DNA of 64,000 nucleotides. Source: Mediterraneibacter glycyrrhizinilyticus. GTDB taxonomy: Bacteria; Bacillota; Clostridia; Lachnospirales; Lachnospiraceae. Made by a program: the position numbers and the translations under genes. The notes beneath the pieces are model-generated. The model was not told the DNA's origin, made no database searches, and was given only the letters and a program-made list of their open reading frames with translations. Shown here in pieces: positions 28,256-37,932 of this stretch. How positions within the stretch are numbered: the stretch's first letter is position 1; every line of letters begins with the position of its first letter. The stretch lies in NCBI RefSeq assembly GCF_015560805.1, contig NZ_JADMSO010000005.1, forward strand, positions 124,001-188,000. Direction: 5' to 3'.

Positions 28256-30940
28256 ATGAGTGAGAAAGTAAAAGCATTATTGAGTGGAAAGGGCGGAAAT
28301 TATATTTTTCCGTTTTTCTGGCAGCACGGCGAGACGGAAGAAGTGTTGCGGACTTATATGCGGGTGATCCACGAAGCAAATATCGGGGCGGTCTGCGTGG
28401 AGAGCAGACCCCATCCGGATTTTTGCGGCGAGCAGTGGTGGCATGATATGGACATCATTTTGGAAGAGGCGAAGAAATATGGGATGAAAGTGTGGATCCT
28501 GGATGACAGCCATTTTCCGACCGGATATGCCAACGGAGCGATGAAAGATCAGCCGCTCGAGTTATATCGTCAGAGTATCACATGCAGACAATATAAGGGA
28601 ATATGCGGAGAAACGATCACGATCCCGAAAGCGGATCTGGAGACAGCGGAGCCGTTTGAGCCGAATATGATGGAGAAAATGATGACGCATAATTCGGCAG
28701 ACGGCGCGACAAAACAGTTTGCAGATGACCGGATGCTCGGTGTGTATGCAATTCGTCAGGACGGCGCGGACGGATTTACGAACAAAGAAAACCGGATCGA
28801 TCTTTCGGGAATGGTCACGGAGGAGGGCGTAACGTTTCAGGTTCCCGAGGGAAACTGGAAGATTTATGTGACGCAGCTGACGCGCAACAGAGGACCTCAC
28901 CGGGATTACATTAATATGATGGACAAAGCATCCTGTCAGGTACAGATCGAGGCTGTGTATGAACCGCATTGGGCGCACTACAAAGAGGAATTCGGAAAGA
29001 CGATCGCGGGATTTTTCTCGGATGAGCCGGAGCTCGGAAACGGACATCTTTACGATCACGACAACGGACTGGGATGTTCTCCGACCATGGACTATCCGTG
29101 GAGCCGGGAACTGGAAGTACGTCTGAAAGAAGAACTGGGAGAGGATTTTGCGGGACAGCTTGCCTTGCTGTGGGAGCAGGATGCCGATGCAGAAAAGACG
29201 GCAAGTGTCCGTTATGCATATATGGATCAGGTGTCCCGGCTTGTGGAAGAAGATTTTTCCCGACCGATCGGAGAATGGTGCCGGGCGCACGGCGTTCGGT
29301 ATATCGGACATTTGATCGAGGACAATAACCATGCGTCGAAAACCGGATCGTCGCTGGGACATTTCTTCCGGGGACTTGCCGGACAGGATATGGCGGGAAT
29401 CGATGACATCGGAGGTCAGGTCATGCCGGGACAGGAGGACGTGGACTTAAATATGCCGCCGTTTCGGAGCAGGAACGGATCGTTCTATCATTACGGACTC
29501 GGAAAACTGGGAAGTTCCGCGGCGGCGATCGAACCGTTGAAAAACGGCGATTCCATGTGTGAGATTTTCGGCGCGTATGGATGGGCAGAGGGCGTGCGTC
29601 TGGAAAAATATCTGCTGGATCATTTTATGGTGCGCGGCATCAACCATTTTGTGCCTCATGCATTTTCCGGAAAAGATTATCCGGATCCGGACTGCCCGCC
29701 GCATTTTTATGCGCACGGAAACAATCCGCAGTACCGGCATTTCGGCGCGCTGATGGCATATGGAAACCGGGTGCTGGAACTGATCAACGGCGGACGGCAT
29801 ATTGCGCCGGCTGCGATCCTTTACCACGGGGAAAGCGACTGGATGGGGGAGACGATGGCATCCGATATTGTCGGACATCAGTTTTATGATGATCAGATTG
29901 ATTACGATTACATTCCGCAGGATGTGTTCCTGGAAGAAAATGCGTATGATATGGAAATATCCGAGGGGGCGTTCCGGGTGAACACGCAGGAGTATCAAGC
30001 GCTGATCGTTCCGAAGCTGCAGTTTGTGACGTCGCATATGAAAGAGGCGGTAAAAAAACTGCAGGAGTCACATTTCCCGGTATATTTTATCGACGGACTG
30101 CCGGACGGCGTAGACGGCGAAGTCGTACCGCTTACGGAGATTGCGTCACGGCTCCGTGGTCAGAGGGCGGCAGAGCTTTCGATCGCGCCGGAAAACAACC
30201 GGGTACGTTATTATCATTATGAACATCGGGACGGAAGCGCGGTGTATCTGTTCGTCAATGAGGGGGACAAGGTCTATGAGGGCAGCGCTGCGATCCCGGA
30301 CAAACGGGCATGCTGCGGATATGATGCGTGGGAGAATACTGTATACAAAGCAGATGCGGTATGGAATGCCGATGCGGAGCAGACAGAAGTGGGGCTTGTA
30401 CTGGAGCCTTTGAAAAGCCGGATTTTCATTTTCGATGAAAAAGAACATGTGGAGGAACTTTTGAAACAGGAGAAGCGTCCGGTGATTGCTTCCGGAGAAC
30501 CGATCAAACTAACTGAGACATGGAAACGGAGTATTTGCAGAAGTATCGAGTATCCGAACTTCGGGGAGAAAAAAGAAATCACACTGCCGGATCTTTTGCA
30601 CGAGGAAGAACCGTATTTCTCAGGTTTCGTACGCTATGAGAATCGTTTTGAAGCGAAAGCGGGCGGACAGTATGTGCTGGAGATCAGTGACGCGCATGAG
30701 GGCGTGGAAGTGTTCGTGAACGGAACAAGCCTCGGAATCCAGATTGTTCCGACATATCGTTATGATCTGAGTTCTGCCGTGAGAGACGGTGAAAATGAGC
30801 TCGCGATCGAAGTGGCGACGACATTGGAGCGTGAGACGGCAAAATTCCCGAATCCGTATGCGAAATATATCGGTCAGGATGTAACGCCGACCTGTAAATC
30901 CGGAATCAGCGGATCGGTGAAAATTTATGCGGCAGACTGA
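28256..30940 (+). CDS. GH106-like glycoside hydrolase
   Basis: An 894-residue cytoplasmic enzyme. The N-terminal barrel carries PFFWQHGE, VCVESRPHPDFCG and ILDDSHFPTGYANG, and later FFSDEPELGN with likely catalytic acids. This pattern fits the large GH106-related group, which includes alpha-L-rhamnosidases. A galactose-binding-like jelly roll at about 780-885 (VEVFVNGTSLG) is the common companion. Activity on rhamnose is a family-level guess only. GGAAAGGAAA precedes ATG. Last hydrolase of the locus. Confidence 0.75.
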   Translation: MSEKVKALLSGKGGNYIFPFFWQHGETEEVLRTYMRVIHEANIGAVCVESRPHPDFCGEQWWHDMDIILEEAKKYGMKVWILDDSHFPTGYANGAMKDQPLELYRQSITCRQYKGICGETITIPKADLETAEPFEPNMMEKMMTHNSADGATKQFADDRMLGVYAIRQDGADGFTNKENRIDLSGMVTEEGVTFQVPEGNWKIYVTQLTRNRGPHRDYINMMDKASCQVQIEAVYEPHWAHYKEEFGKTIAGFFSDEPELGNGHLYDHDNGLGCSPTMDYPWSRELEVRLKEELGEDFAGQLALLWEQDADAEKTASVRYAYMDQVSRLVEEDFSRPIGEWCRAHGVRYIGHLIEDNNHASKTGSSLGHFFRGLAGQDMAGIDDIGGQVMPGQEDVDLNMPPFRSRNGSFYHYGLGKLGSSAAAIEPLKNGDSMCEIFGAYGWAEGVRLEKYLLDHFMVRGINHFVPHAFSGKDYPDPDCPPHFYAHGNNPQYRHFGALMAYGNRVLELINGGRHIAPAAILYHGESDWMGETMASDIVGHQFYDDQIDYDYIPQDVFLEENAYDMEISEGAFRVNTQEYQALIVPKLQFVTSHMKEAVKKLQESHFPVYFIDGLPDGVDGEVVPLTEIASRLRGQRAAELSIAPENNRVRYYHYEHRDGSAVYLFVNEGDKVYEGSAAIPDKRACCGYDAWENTVYKADAVWNADAEQTEVGLVLEPLKSRIFIFDEKEHVEELLKQEKRPVIASGEPIKLTETWKRSICRSIEYPNFGEKKEITLPDLLHEEEPYFSGFVRYENRFEAKAGGQYVLEISDAHEGVEVFVNGTSLGIQIVPTYRYDLSSAVRDGENELAIEVATTLERETAKFPNPYAKYIGQDVTPTCKSGISGSVKIYAAD

Positions 30941-31028
30941 GAAGCCGGATTTTGACGTTGAGGCGGAAATGTGATAAGTTTATATGCATGAGTAGTTCAG
31001 AAAACATTTGAAAATGCAGGAGGCTGAC

Positions 31029-32732
31029 ATGCAGACATCAACAGATTTAAAAAATTTATTGAAACGGATCGATCACAGAGGTTATCCGGCGTATAAGGAC
31101 ACAAAAGGAATGTACCGGTTTCCGGGGTATGTGCTTTCCATCGACCATGTGCAGGGAGATCCGTTTGCTTCTCCGTCGAAAGTGAGCGTACATGTGAAAG
31201 GCGCGACCGCCGGATTTCCGAAAGAGTTGTATTGCGGAGACTGCCAGCGTATCGCTTTGCAGGACGATCTGACAAGACGGTTTGGGATGCTTGCCGGAAA
31301 GCATGCGTTTCAGGCGAAAGGTTCCGGGAAGAGCGGGCTGATCTCCGTGAGCGGCTGCGGGCAGGAAGTGTTGGAGAGGACTGCCTGCCGGATCGACGAA
31401 AAAAGCGGGGATGTGGTACTGCGCATGGAGATTGGTTTTCCGGCAAATGGTCGGACGATCAATGCCCGGGAACTGGAAAAGATCTTATTTGACTACGTGC
31501 CGGAATGCGTGGAGAACGCCCTGTTTTATAAGAAACGGGATGCGAAAAAGCTGCGTCAGGTGATCGATCTGGCGGAGGATCAGGCTTATATCCGGGAACA
31601 GTTGAAAGAACGGGGACTCGTCGCATTTGTGGCAAATGGTTCGATCCTCCCGAGAGAATCCGGTGTGTCGGCAAAACCGATGCGCGGCGCGGTCGCGTTT
31701 GTTTCTCCGAAAGAGATGGAAGTGACGTTGGATCTGCCTCATAAAGGAACGCTTTCAGGGATGGGGATCCGGAAAGGGATCACGCTGATCGTCGGCGGAG
31801 GGTACCATGGAAAATCTACGCTTCTAAAGGCACTGGAACTGGGCGTATATGATCATATTGCCGGAGACGGAAGAGAATATGTGATCACCGATGCGACGGC
31901 GGTAAAACTGCGCGCCGAAGACGGAAGAAGCATCAAACAGGCGGATATTTCGATGTTCATCAATGATCTGCCGAACGGAAAAGACACCCGGACATTCTGC
32001 ACGGAGGATGCCAGCGGAAGCACTTCTCAGGCGGCGAATGTGATCGAGAGTATGGAAGCCGGGGCGAAAGCGCTTCTGATCGACGAAGATACAAGCGCAA
32101 CGAATTTTATGATCCGCGACGAGTTGATGCAGCGTGTGATCCACCGGGAAATGGAACCGATCACGCCGTTTATCGAACGGATCCGGGAACTGTATGAGCA
32201 GTACGATATTTCAACGGTGATCGTTGCCGGAAGTTCGGGGGCATATTTCCATATTGCGGACACGATTGTTCAGATGGACAAATATGTGCCAAAAGAGATC
32301 ACAGATCCGGCAAAGCGGGAGGCGGAGAATTTTCCGGCGCTGAGCGGTCCGGAAGAACCGGCGGGACATCCGCGTTTTGAACGGCGTCCGCGGCAGAGCC
32401 GGGGATTCGGAAGTCAGGATCGGATCAAGATGAAGACGATGGGGCAGGAAGCCGTGCAGATCAATCGGGAGACCGTAGATCTTCGCTATGTGGAGCAGAT
32501 TGTGGACAGCGAACAGGTAACGGCGCTTGGATATTGTCTGAAATACGCTCAGCAGCATGTGTTTAACGGCAAGCTGACGATGCAGGAAGCGGTCGACAGG
32601 CTGGAAGAGAAGATAGAAAAAGAGGGACTTGCCGGTCTGTGTGAGAGCCGGAGCAGCGTAGCGGCGATGGCAGCGCCGAGACGGCAGGAGATCTTTGCAT
32701 GCCTGAACCGGTATCGTGGGCTGATGGTGTAG
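31029..32732 (+). CDS. ABC-class ATPase domain protein (PF09818/COG3044)
   Basis: A 567-residue soluble ATPase of the family named predicted ABC-class ATPase. Walker A appears as GGGYHGKSTLLKALE near 266, a Walker B-like KALLIDEDTSATNF near 345, and the late VAGSSGAYFHIAD stretch is typical. A trypanosome homologue, MRB1590, binds RNA in mitochondrial editing complexes; the bacterial role is unknown. AGGAGG lies five bases before ATG 31029; the upstream in-frame TTG at 31008 is inside the leader. Possibly expressed from its own promoter (TTGACG at 30952) after the hydrolase operon. Confidence 0.9.
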   Translation: MQTSTDLKNLLKRIDHRGYPAYKDTKGMYRFPGYVLSIDHVQGDPFASPSKVSVHVKGATAGFPKELYCGDCQRIALQDDLTRRFGMLAGKHAFQAKGSGKSGLISVSGCGQEVLERTACRIDEKSGDVVLRMEIGFPANGRTINARELEKILFDYVPECVENALFYKKRDAKKLRQVIDLAEDQAYIREQLKERGLVAFVANGSILPRESGVSAKPMRGAVAFVSPKEMEVTLDLPHKGTLSGMGIRKGITLIVGGGYHGKSTLLKALELGVYDHIAGDGREYVITDATAVKLRAEDGRSIKQADISMFINDLPNGKDTRTFCTEDASGSTSQAANVIESMEAGAKALLIDEDTSATNFMIRDELMQRVIHREMEPITPFIERIRELYEQYDISTVIVAGSSGAYFHIADTIVQMDKYVPKEITDPAKREAENFPALSGPEEPAGHPRFERRPRQSRGFGSQDRIKMKTMGQEAVQINRETVDLRYVEQIVDSEQVTALGYCLKYAQQHVFNGKLTMQEAVDRLEEKIEKEGLAGLCESRSSVAAMAAPRRQEIFACLNRYRGLMV

Positions 32733-32760
32733 GAAAGAGGGGAGACGATTGAATGTGCCG

Positions 32761-32820
32761 ACAGGCGTGCTTCATAAGATGATAAGCGGTGGATCATTTA
32801 TGAAATATCGCCTGTTTTAT
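32761..32820. terminator. Large bidirectional terminator hairpin
   Basis: ACAGGCG pairs with CGCCTGT (32809-32815), enclosing TTCATAA with TTATGAA and GATGAT with ATCAT. A TTTTAT tail follows on the plus strand. It separates the ATPase gene from the convergent DUF3592 gene. Confidence 0.75.
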
Positions 32821-32838
32821 AGGTTCATTTATTATTAC

Positions 32839-33366
32839 TTATAACTGTATCAAAAAGAAGACCAGCACGCTCAAAGAGATCGTTACCAGTCCCATTACAA
32901 TGAACATCGTGGAAGTAAAACCTCCTGAAAACGGTCGTTCCACATAACACTTTTCCGGATTGTCCGGATTATAATAAACGGTCATTTTACTGCCGATCGG
33001 CCATAATTGCTCAGCGAGCTGGCGTAAATTTGCGAGTGGTCCGATTTTTATATGCAGCCAGCCTTTGTCATCTTCATAGGCTTTTGATTGTACATGGATA
33101 GGAAAGCCGGATATTCTTATTACCTTGACCCCGCGAAATTGTTTCTTAGTCTGATAATTGTTTCCATCCACTATGTATTCGATGATCGGATACATTTTTC
33201 CCTGACCGGGAAATCGGTGTCCTGTAACAACGCCGTTGGTCTGACGTGTACATAATTTATTCTTGCGACTGATGACAACAACCATTATAATACCGACGAA
33301 AACGAAGATTGCCCCAAGTCCGCCAACGATTCCTAATTCTAACCATGCGATTTGTAATTCAGACAT
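32839..33366 (-). CDS. DUF3592-like membrane protein
   Basis: A 175-residue protein with an N-terminal transmembrane helix (about 9-33) and a C-terminal one (about 150-172) around a beta-rich extracytoplasmic or cytoplasmic domain containing YPIIEY and VYYNPDNPEK, as in DUF3592 proteins. Function unknown. The start at 33366 (MSEL) follows AAGGAGACC; eight extra upstream codons contain that site. A TATAAT box on the minus strand at 33405-33410 may be its -10. Confidence 0.8.
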   Translation of the reverse strand: MSELQIAWLELGIVGGLGAIFVFVGIIMVVVISRKNKLCTRQTNGVVTGHRFPGQGKMYPIIEYIVDGNNYQTKKQFRGVKVIRISGFPIHVQSKAYEDDKGWLHIKIGPLANLRQLAEQLWPIGSKMTVYYNPDNPEKCYVERPFSGGFTSTMFIVMGLVTISLSVLVFFLIQL

Positions 33367-33655
33367 AGCGGTCTCCTTTGTAAAAATCAAATTATTTTGG
33401 GTATATTATAGCACGTCATTTTCCGTTCCGTCATTTCTTTTCTGTCTAAAATAAATCACCCGAAATAAATTGTCGAAAATGAACCGCTGTTTTCTCGTCA
33501 GAAAATCCTCACATTTCCAACACAGAAACTTCACAGTCAACTGGTATTTTTTTCTTGTGCTGTCCGGGGGAGTCTGCCGGGATGAATTTTATGCATTCGG
33601 CGGATCGGACTTGCATAGCATGCAAACAGGAACAATTTGACAGGGAGGTATGGAC

Positions 33656-34630
33656 TTGATCGAAGTAAAGCAGTTAGTAAAGAAATATGGCGATCATCTT
33701 GCCGTAGATCACCTGGACTTTCAGATGGAAGCGGGAAAGATCTACGGTTTTTTGGGACCAAACGGCGCGGGAAAATCGACGACAATGAATATCATGACCG
33801 GATATCTCGGCGCGACGTCGGGGGAAGTGATCGTCGATGGACATGATATTTTAAAGGAGCCGGAGGAGGCGAAGAAGCATATCGGATATCTTCCGGAGAT
33901 CCCGCCTCTGTATACCGATATGACGGTGATGGAATATTTGAAATTTGCGGCAGAATTAAAAGGAATCCCAAAAGAACAGCGGGAAGATGCATTGGAGGAG
34001 GCGATGCAGCTCACAAAACTTTCGGAAGTGGGACATCGTCTGATCAAGAACTTGTCGAAAGGTTATCGGCAGAGAGTCGGATTTGCGCAGGCGATCCTCG
34101 GATTTCCGGATATCATCATTCTGGACGAACCGACGGTCGGACTGGATCCGAAACAGATCATTGAGATCCGCGAGCTGATCCGTGGGCTGGCAAAAAAGCA
34201 TACGGTCATTTTAAGCACGCATATTCTGGCGGAGGCACGGGAAGTCTGTGACGAGATCCTCATTATCTCGAAAGGAAAACTTGTGGCAAGCGACACGCCG
34301 GAGCATCTGGAACTTTTGATGAACGGAGCGGAAATGGTGGAGATCGAGACGAAAGCACAGCCGGAAACGGTGCGGACGATCCTGTCAAATATGCATGGGA
34401 TCCGGACGATCACAACAGAAACGATCGGAGAGGGAGAACCACAGGAAAAAACGACGCTGGCGAAAATGGAAGTGGAAGAGGGGCAGGATATCAGAGAAGC
34501 GGTATTTTATGCATTTGCAAAATCAGAGTATCCACTTCTGATGCTGAAAACTTCCAAGGCGAGTCTGGAAGAAATCTTTATCGAACTGACACAAGGAGAG
34601 GAGGAACACGAACATGCGGGCAATTTATAA
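33656..34630 (+). CDS. ABC transporter ATPase (GldA-like)
   Basis: A 324-residue ABC ATPase: Walker A GPNGAGKST, signature LSKGYRQRV, Walker B IIILDEPTVGLDP, then a C-terminal extension of about 90 residues. It energises the permease encoded next. The start I favour is TTG at 33656, seven bases after GGGAGG; an ATG two codons earlier begins one base after that site, too close to use. First gene of a four-gene operon with Gld-type components. Likely acts at the inner face of the membrane; export substrate unknown. Confidence 0.9.
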   Translation: MIEVKQLVKKYGDHLAVDHLDFQMEAGKIYGFLGPNGAGKSTTMNIMTGYLGATSGEVIVDGHDILKEPEEAKKHIGYLPEIPPLYTDMTVMEYLKFAAELKGIPKEQREDALEEAMQLTKLSEVGHRLIKNLSKGYRQRVGFAQAILGFPDIIILDEPTVGLDPKQIIEIRELIRGLAKKHTVILSTHILAEAREVCDEILIISKGKLVASDTPEHLELLMNGAEMVEIETKAQPETVRTILSNMHGIRTITTETIGEGEPQEKTTLAKMEVEEGQDIREAVFYAFAKSEYPLLMLKTSKASLEEIFIELTQGEEEHEHAGNL

Positions 34631-35480
34631 ACGGGAATTGAGATCGTATTTCCAGTCGATGACCGGATGCGTGTTTGTCGCATTTCTTGTCATCATTACC
34701 GGAATCTATTTTACGGCGTACAACTTAAACATGGGATATCCGTATTTTTCTTATACGCTGTCGGGATCTTTGATCGTGTTCCTTGTCGGGATTCCGCTGA
34801 TCACGATGAAAAGTTTCTCGGAAGAGCGGAAAAATAAGACGGATCAGCTTCTTTTGACTGCGCCGGTCAGTCTGACGAAGATCGTACTCGGAAAATATTT
34901 TGCGATGGTGACCGTCGTGGCGATTCCGAACCTGATTTTCTGTCTGTTTCCGGTGATCATTCAAATGAGCGGAGTCGCTTATTTGAAATCAGATTATATT
35001 TCCATTCTGGTCTTTTTCCTGCTAGGATGCGTGTATCTTGCGATCGGGATGTTTTTGTCCGCGCTGACGGAAAGCCCGATGATCGCTTATATCAGTACGT
35101 TTGGGATCCTGCTTGTTTTATATTTGTGGGATGGAATACTGGGATTTCTGCCGTCTTCGGCGAGCGGCTGTATGGTCGGGATCATTCTCCTGCTGAGCCT
35201 GGTAGTCCTCTATATCTGGAGGATGACGTCAAACTGGTTTTTGAGCGCAGTTTTGGAAGCGATCGTAGTGATCGGAAATGTGGCGGTGTATTTTATAAAA
35301 TCCAGTGTGTATGAAAATCTTCTTTCCACGATCCTCGGAAGACTTGCGCTTGACAATGTATTTACCGGCATCACGACCAACCAGATCGTTGATGTCAGCG
35401 GGATCGTACTGTATCTGTCAATTGCGGCGATGTTTGTATTTCTGACCGTGCAGGTGATTCAGAAAAGGCGTTGGAGTTAG
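34614..35480 (+). CDS. ABC-2 type permease (GldF-like)
   Basis: A 288-residue integral membrane protein with about six to seven hydrophobic segments. The PLITMKSFSEERKNKTDQLL loop after the second helix is typical of GldF/NosY-type ABC-2 permeases. It overlaps the ATPase gene by 17 bases, so the two are translationally coupled. Forms the channel of the exporter with the ATPase. In gliding Bacteroidota GldAFG is linked to motility, but Firmicute homologues are not, so the name implies family only. Confidence 0.9.
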   Translation: MRAIYKRELRSYFQSMTGCVFVAFLVIITGIYFTAYNLNMGYPYFSYTLSGSLIVFLVGIPLITMKSFSEERKNKTDQLLLTAPVSLTKIVLGKYFAMVTVVAIPNLIFCLFPVIIQMSGVAYLKSDYISILVFFLLGCVYLAIGMFLSALTESPMIAYISTFGILLVLYLWDGILGFLPSSASGCMVGIILLLSLVVLYIWRMTSNWFLSAVLEAIVVIGNVAVYFIKSSVYENLLSTILGRLALDNVFTGITTNQIVDVSGIVLYLSIAAMFVFLTVQVIQKRRWS

Positions 35481-35492
35481 GAGGAGCGGACT

Positions 35493-36890
35493 GTGGAAAA
35501 AATCAAAAATCTATTCAAAACAACGGGCACGAAACAGGGGACGTATAGTGTCGGGATCACAGCGATCGTGCTTGCGATCATTGTAGTCGCGAATCTTATC
35601 GTCGGACAGCTCCCGGAAAAATACCGGAATATCGATGTGAGCAGTACCAACATTTATGAAATCAGCGAGACGAGCAGAAAACTTTTAAAAGAACTGGATC
35701 AGGACGTCACATTGACGGTGCTGGCAGTGAAAGAAAATGCCGACGAACGGATCAAGACATTTTTAAGTAAATATGCAAGTCTATCGGATCACATATCCGT
35801 GGAGTGGATCGATCCTGTGCTGCACCCGTCGGCGCTTAGCGAGTATGAGGCTGCGGAAAATACGATCGTTGTGACCGGGGAAGAGACAGGGAAGACAACG
35901 CAGATTTCGTTTGGAGATATTATCGTGTCCGATATGTATTCTTACTATTATACGGGAACTGCATCGGAAATGGAGTTCGACGGAGAGGGACAGCTTACCA
36001 GCGCGGTCAATTATGTGACCGGCGACGTGAGCAAGAAGATTTACCGAACGGCGGGACACGGGGAGGCAACGCTTTCAGCGACGGTGAGCGATCTGATGGA
36101 TAAAAATAATTATACGCTTTCAGAGCTAAATTTGCTGATGAATCCGGAAATACCGGAGGACTGTGATCTTCTTTTGATGTATGCGCCTGCCAAAGACCTG
36201 ACGGAGGAAGAAAAAACGGCGGTGGAGACATATCTTTCCGGCGGAGGAAATGTGATGATCCTCCTGGGAGATACAAATGCCACAGAACTGCCGAATCTGT
36301 CCGCGCTGATGAAAACTTACGGACTGGAAGCGGCAGACGGTTATATCGCGGATCCGCAGCGCGCATATCAGGGCAACTATTACTACTTCTTCCCGATGCT
36401 TTCCGCATCCGGGGATCTGGCGAATGGTCTGACGTCCGAGATGGTGCTTCTGGCGAATGCGCATGGTCTGAATCTGACAGCGGCGGCACGGGATACGATC
36501 ACGACCGAGGCGTTCATGGAGACTTCACAAAATGCGTTTGCGGTGACGGAAGAATCCCAGAGCGAGGGTTCTTATACGCTTGGCGCGACAGCTACGGAAG
36601 CATTGGATGATGAAAAAGAGAGCCGTCTGACGGTGATTTCGGCGGGAAGCTTGATCGATGCGCAGATCACGGATACATTTACGACGTTAGAAAATACAAC
36701 CTTGTTTATGAATGTGGTGACGGCTAATTTTGACGATGTGGAAAATGTGTCGGTCGAGCCGAAAAGTCTGGCGGTAGAATATAATACGGTACAGTATCCG
36801 GGAATTTTAAGCCTGTTTGTGATCTTCGGTATTCCGATCATGGTACTGGCAGCCGGATTTGTCGTATGGTTCCGCAGGCGGCGCGCATAA
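35493..36890 (+). CDS. GldG-family ABC auxiliary protein
   Basis: A 465-residue protein anchored by an N-terminal helix (about 18-40) and a C-terminal helix (about 435-458) with a large extracytoplasmic domain between. The domain matches the GldG/ABC_transp_aux type: IYEISETSRKLLKELDQDVTL near 50 and a central LLMYAPAKDLTEEEK segment. It starts 12 bases after the permease. The extracytoplasmic domain may receive or present the transported substrate (inferred). Confidence 0.88.
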   Translation: MEKIKNLFKTTGTKQGTYSVGITAIVLAIIVVANLIVGQLPEKYRNIDVSSTNIYEISETSRKLLKELDQDVTLTVLAVKENADERIKTFLSKYASLSDHISVEWIDPVLHPSALSEYEAAENTIVVTGEETGKTTQISFGDIIVSDMYSYYYTGTASEMEFDGEGQLTSAVNYVTGDVSKKIYRTAGHGEATLSATVSDLMDKNNYTLSELNLLMNPEIPEDCDLLLMYAPAKDLTEEEKTAVETYLSGGGNVMILLGDTNATELPNLSALMKTYGLEAADGYIADPQRAYQGNYYYFFPMLSASGDLANGLTSEMVLLANAHGLNLTAAARDTITTEAFMETSQNAFAVTEESQSEGSYTLGATATEALDDEKESRLTVISAGSLIDAQITDTFTTLENTTLFMNVVTANFDDVENVSVEPKSLAVEYNTVQYPGILSLFVIFGIPIMVLAAGFVVWFRRRRA

Positions 36891-36911
36891 AACAGAAAGG
36901 AAGCGGATCGG

Positions 36912-37829
36912 ATGAAGAAAAAGAAGAAACAGGCGGTGATCCTGCTCGGGGTGCTGGCGATCCTGCTGGCGGCATTATTTGCGCTGCGCACGGTGAACCG
37001 GAGAACAGAAGAGGCGGAGACGAAAAAAGCGGCGGAACAAAAGATTTATGTGACGGACATTTCGGATATGACGAAGATCCGGTATCAAAGCGGAACAGAC
37101 GGGATGACTTTTGAAAAAACGGCAGATCAGGAAACGTGGATTTATATGGAAGACCCGGATTTCCCACTGGCACAGCAGTATCCGGAAGAGATGGAGAACA
37201 CATTTGAAAAGCTGGAAGTCAAGCGGGAATTGAAAGACGGTGACGAGTTGTCATCATATGGCCTGGATGAACCACAGTATCAGGTGACGCTGACGGATCA
37301 AGACGGAACAGAGACGACATTGTATTTTGGAAATGCGGTGGATGACGGCTATTATCTGACGGTTGACGATACGAAGACGGTGTATACGGTCGGCAATGTG
37401 ATCGACGTATTTCAACATTCCCTCGAAGAGATGGCGCAGTTGGATGAATATCCGAATATCGGCAGCGGCAATTTGAAAAAAGAAACGATCACACAAAATG
37501 GCGGGACGACAACGTACGATTCCGAAAATGAAGACGACGCGGAAGCGATCGCGGCAGTGGCAGGCGGACTGGGAGCGGTGAAGTTAAGCTCGGCAGCAGA
37601 TTATTCCGTGGTGGATGCAGATCTGGCAAAATATAGCCTGGATGAGACTGCACGGATCACGGTCGAGGCGGTTTATACGGAAAGTGACAAAGAAAATGTG
37701 CTGAGACTCTATATCGGCGGTGACGACGGAAGCGGTAACCGATATGTGATGATAAACGATTCACGGATCGTCTATCTGATCAGCGAGGAAATCTGCGACA
37801 ATATTTTAAATGCCGGGGAAGAGCAGTAA
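36912..37829 (+). CDS. DUF4340 protein of the Gld-type ABC operon
   Basis: A 305-residue protein with an N-terminal membrane anchor (about 9-26) and an extracytoplasmic, beta-rich repeat domain (DUF4340). It follows the GldG-family gene by 21 bases, the usual order for this family, so it probably belongs to the same envelope complex. Very acidic overall. No catalytic motif seen. AGAAAGGAAGC is the ribosome site. Confidence 0.87.
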   Translation: MKKKKKQAVILLGVLAILLAALFALRTVNRRTEEAETKKAAEQKIYVTDISDMTKIRYQSGTDGMTFEKTADQETWIYMEDPDFPLAQQYPEEMENTFEKLEVKRELKDGDELSSYGLDEPQYQVTLTDQDGTETTLYFGNAVDDGYYLTVDDTKTVYTVGNVIDVFQHSLEEMAQLDEYPNIGSGNLKKETITQNGGTTTYDSENEDDAEAIAAVAGGLGAVKLSSAADYSVVDADLAKYSLDETARITVEAVYTESDKENVLRLYIGGDDGSGNRYVMINDSRIVYLISEEICDNILNAGEEQ

Positions 37830-37932
37830 AATTCAGTGCAATCAGATCGGAAAAGCTTATAGAGCGTTAGACGGCAAAATTTATAGTTATTTAATCGGCA
37901 GTTTATTGACAGACGCGTGAAAAGAGAAGAGA

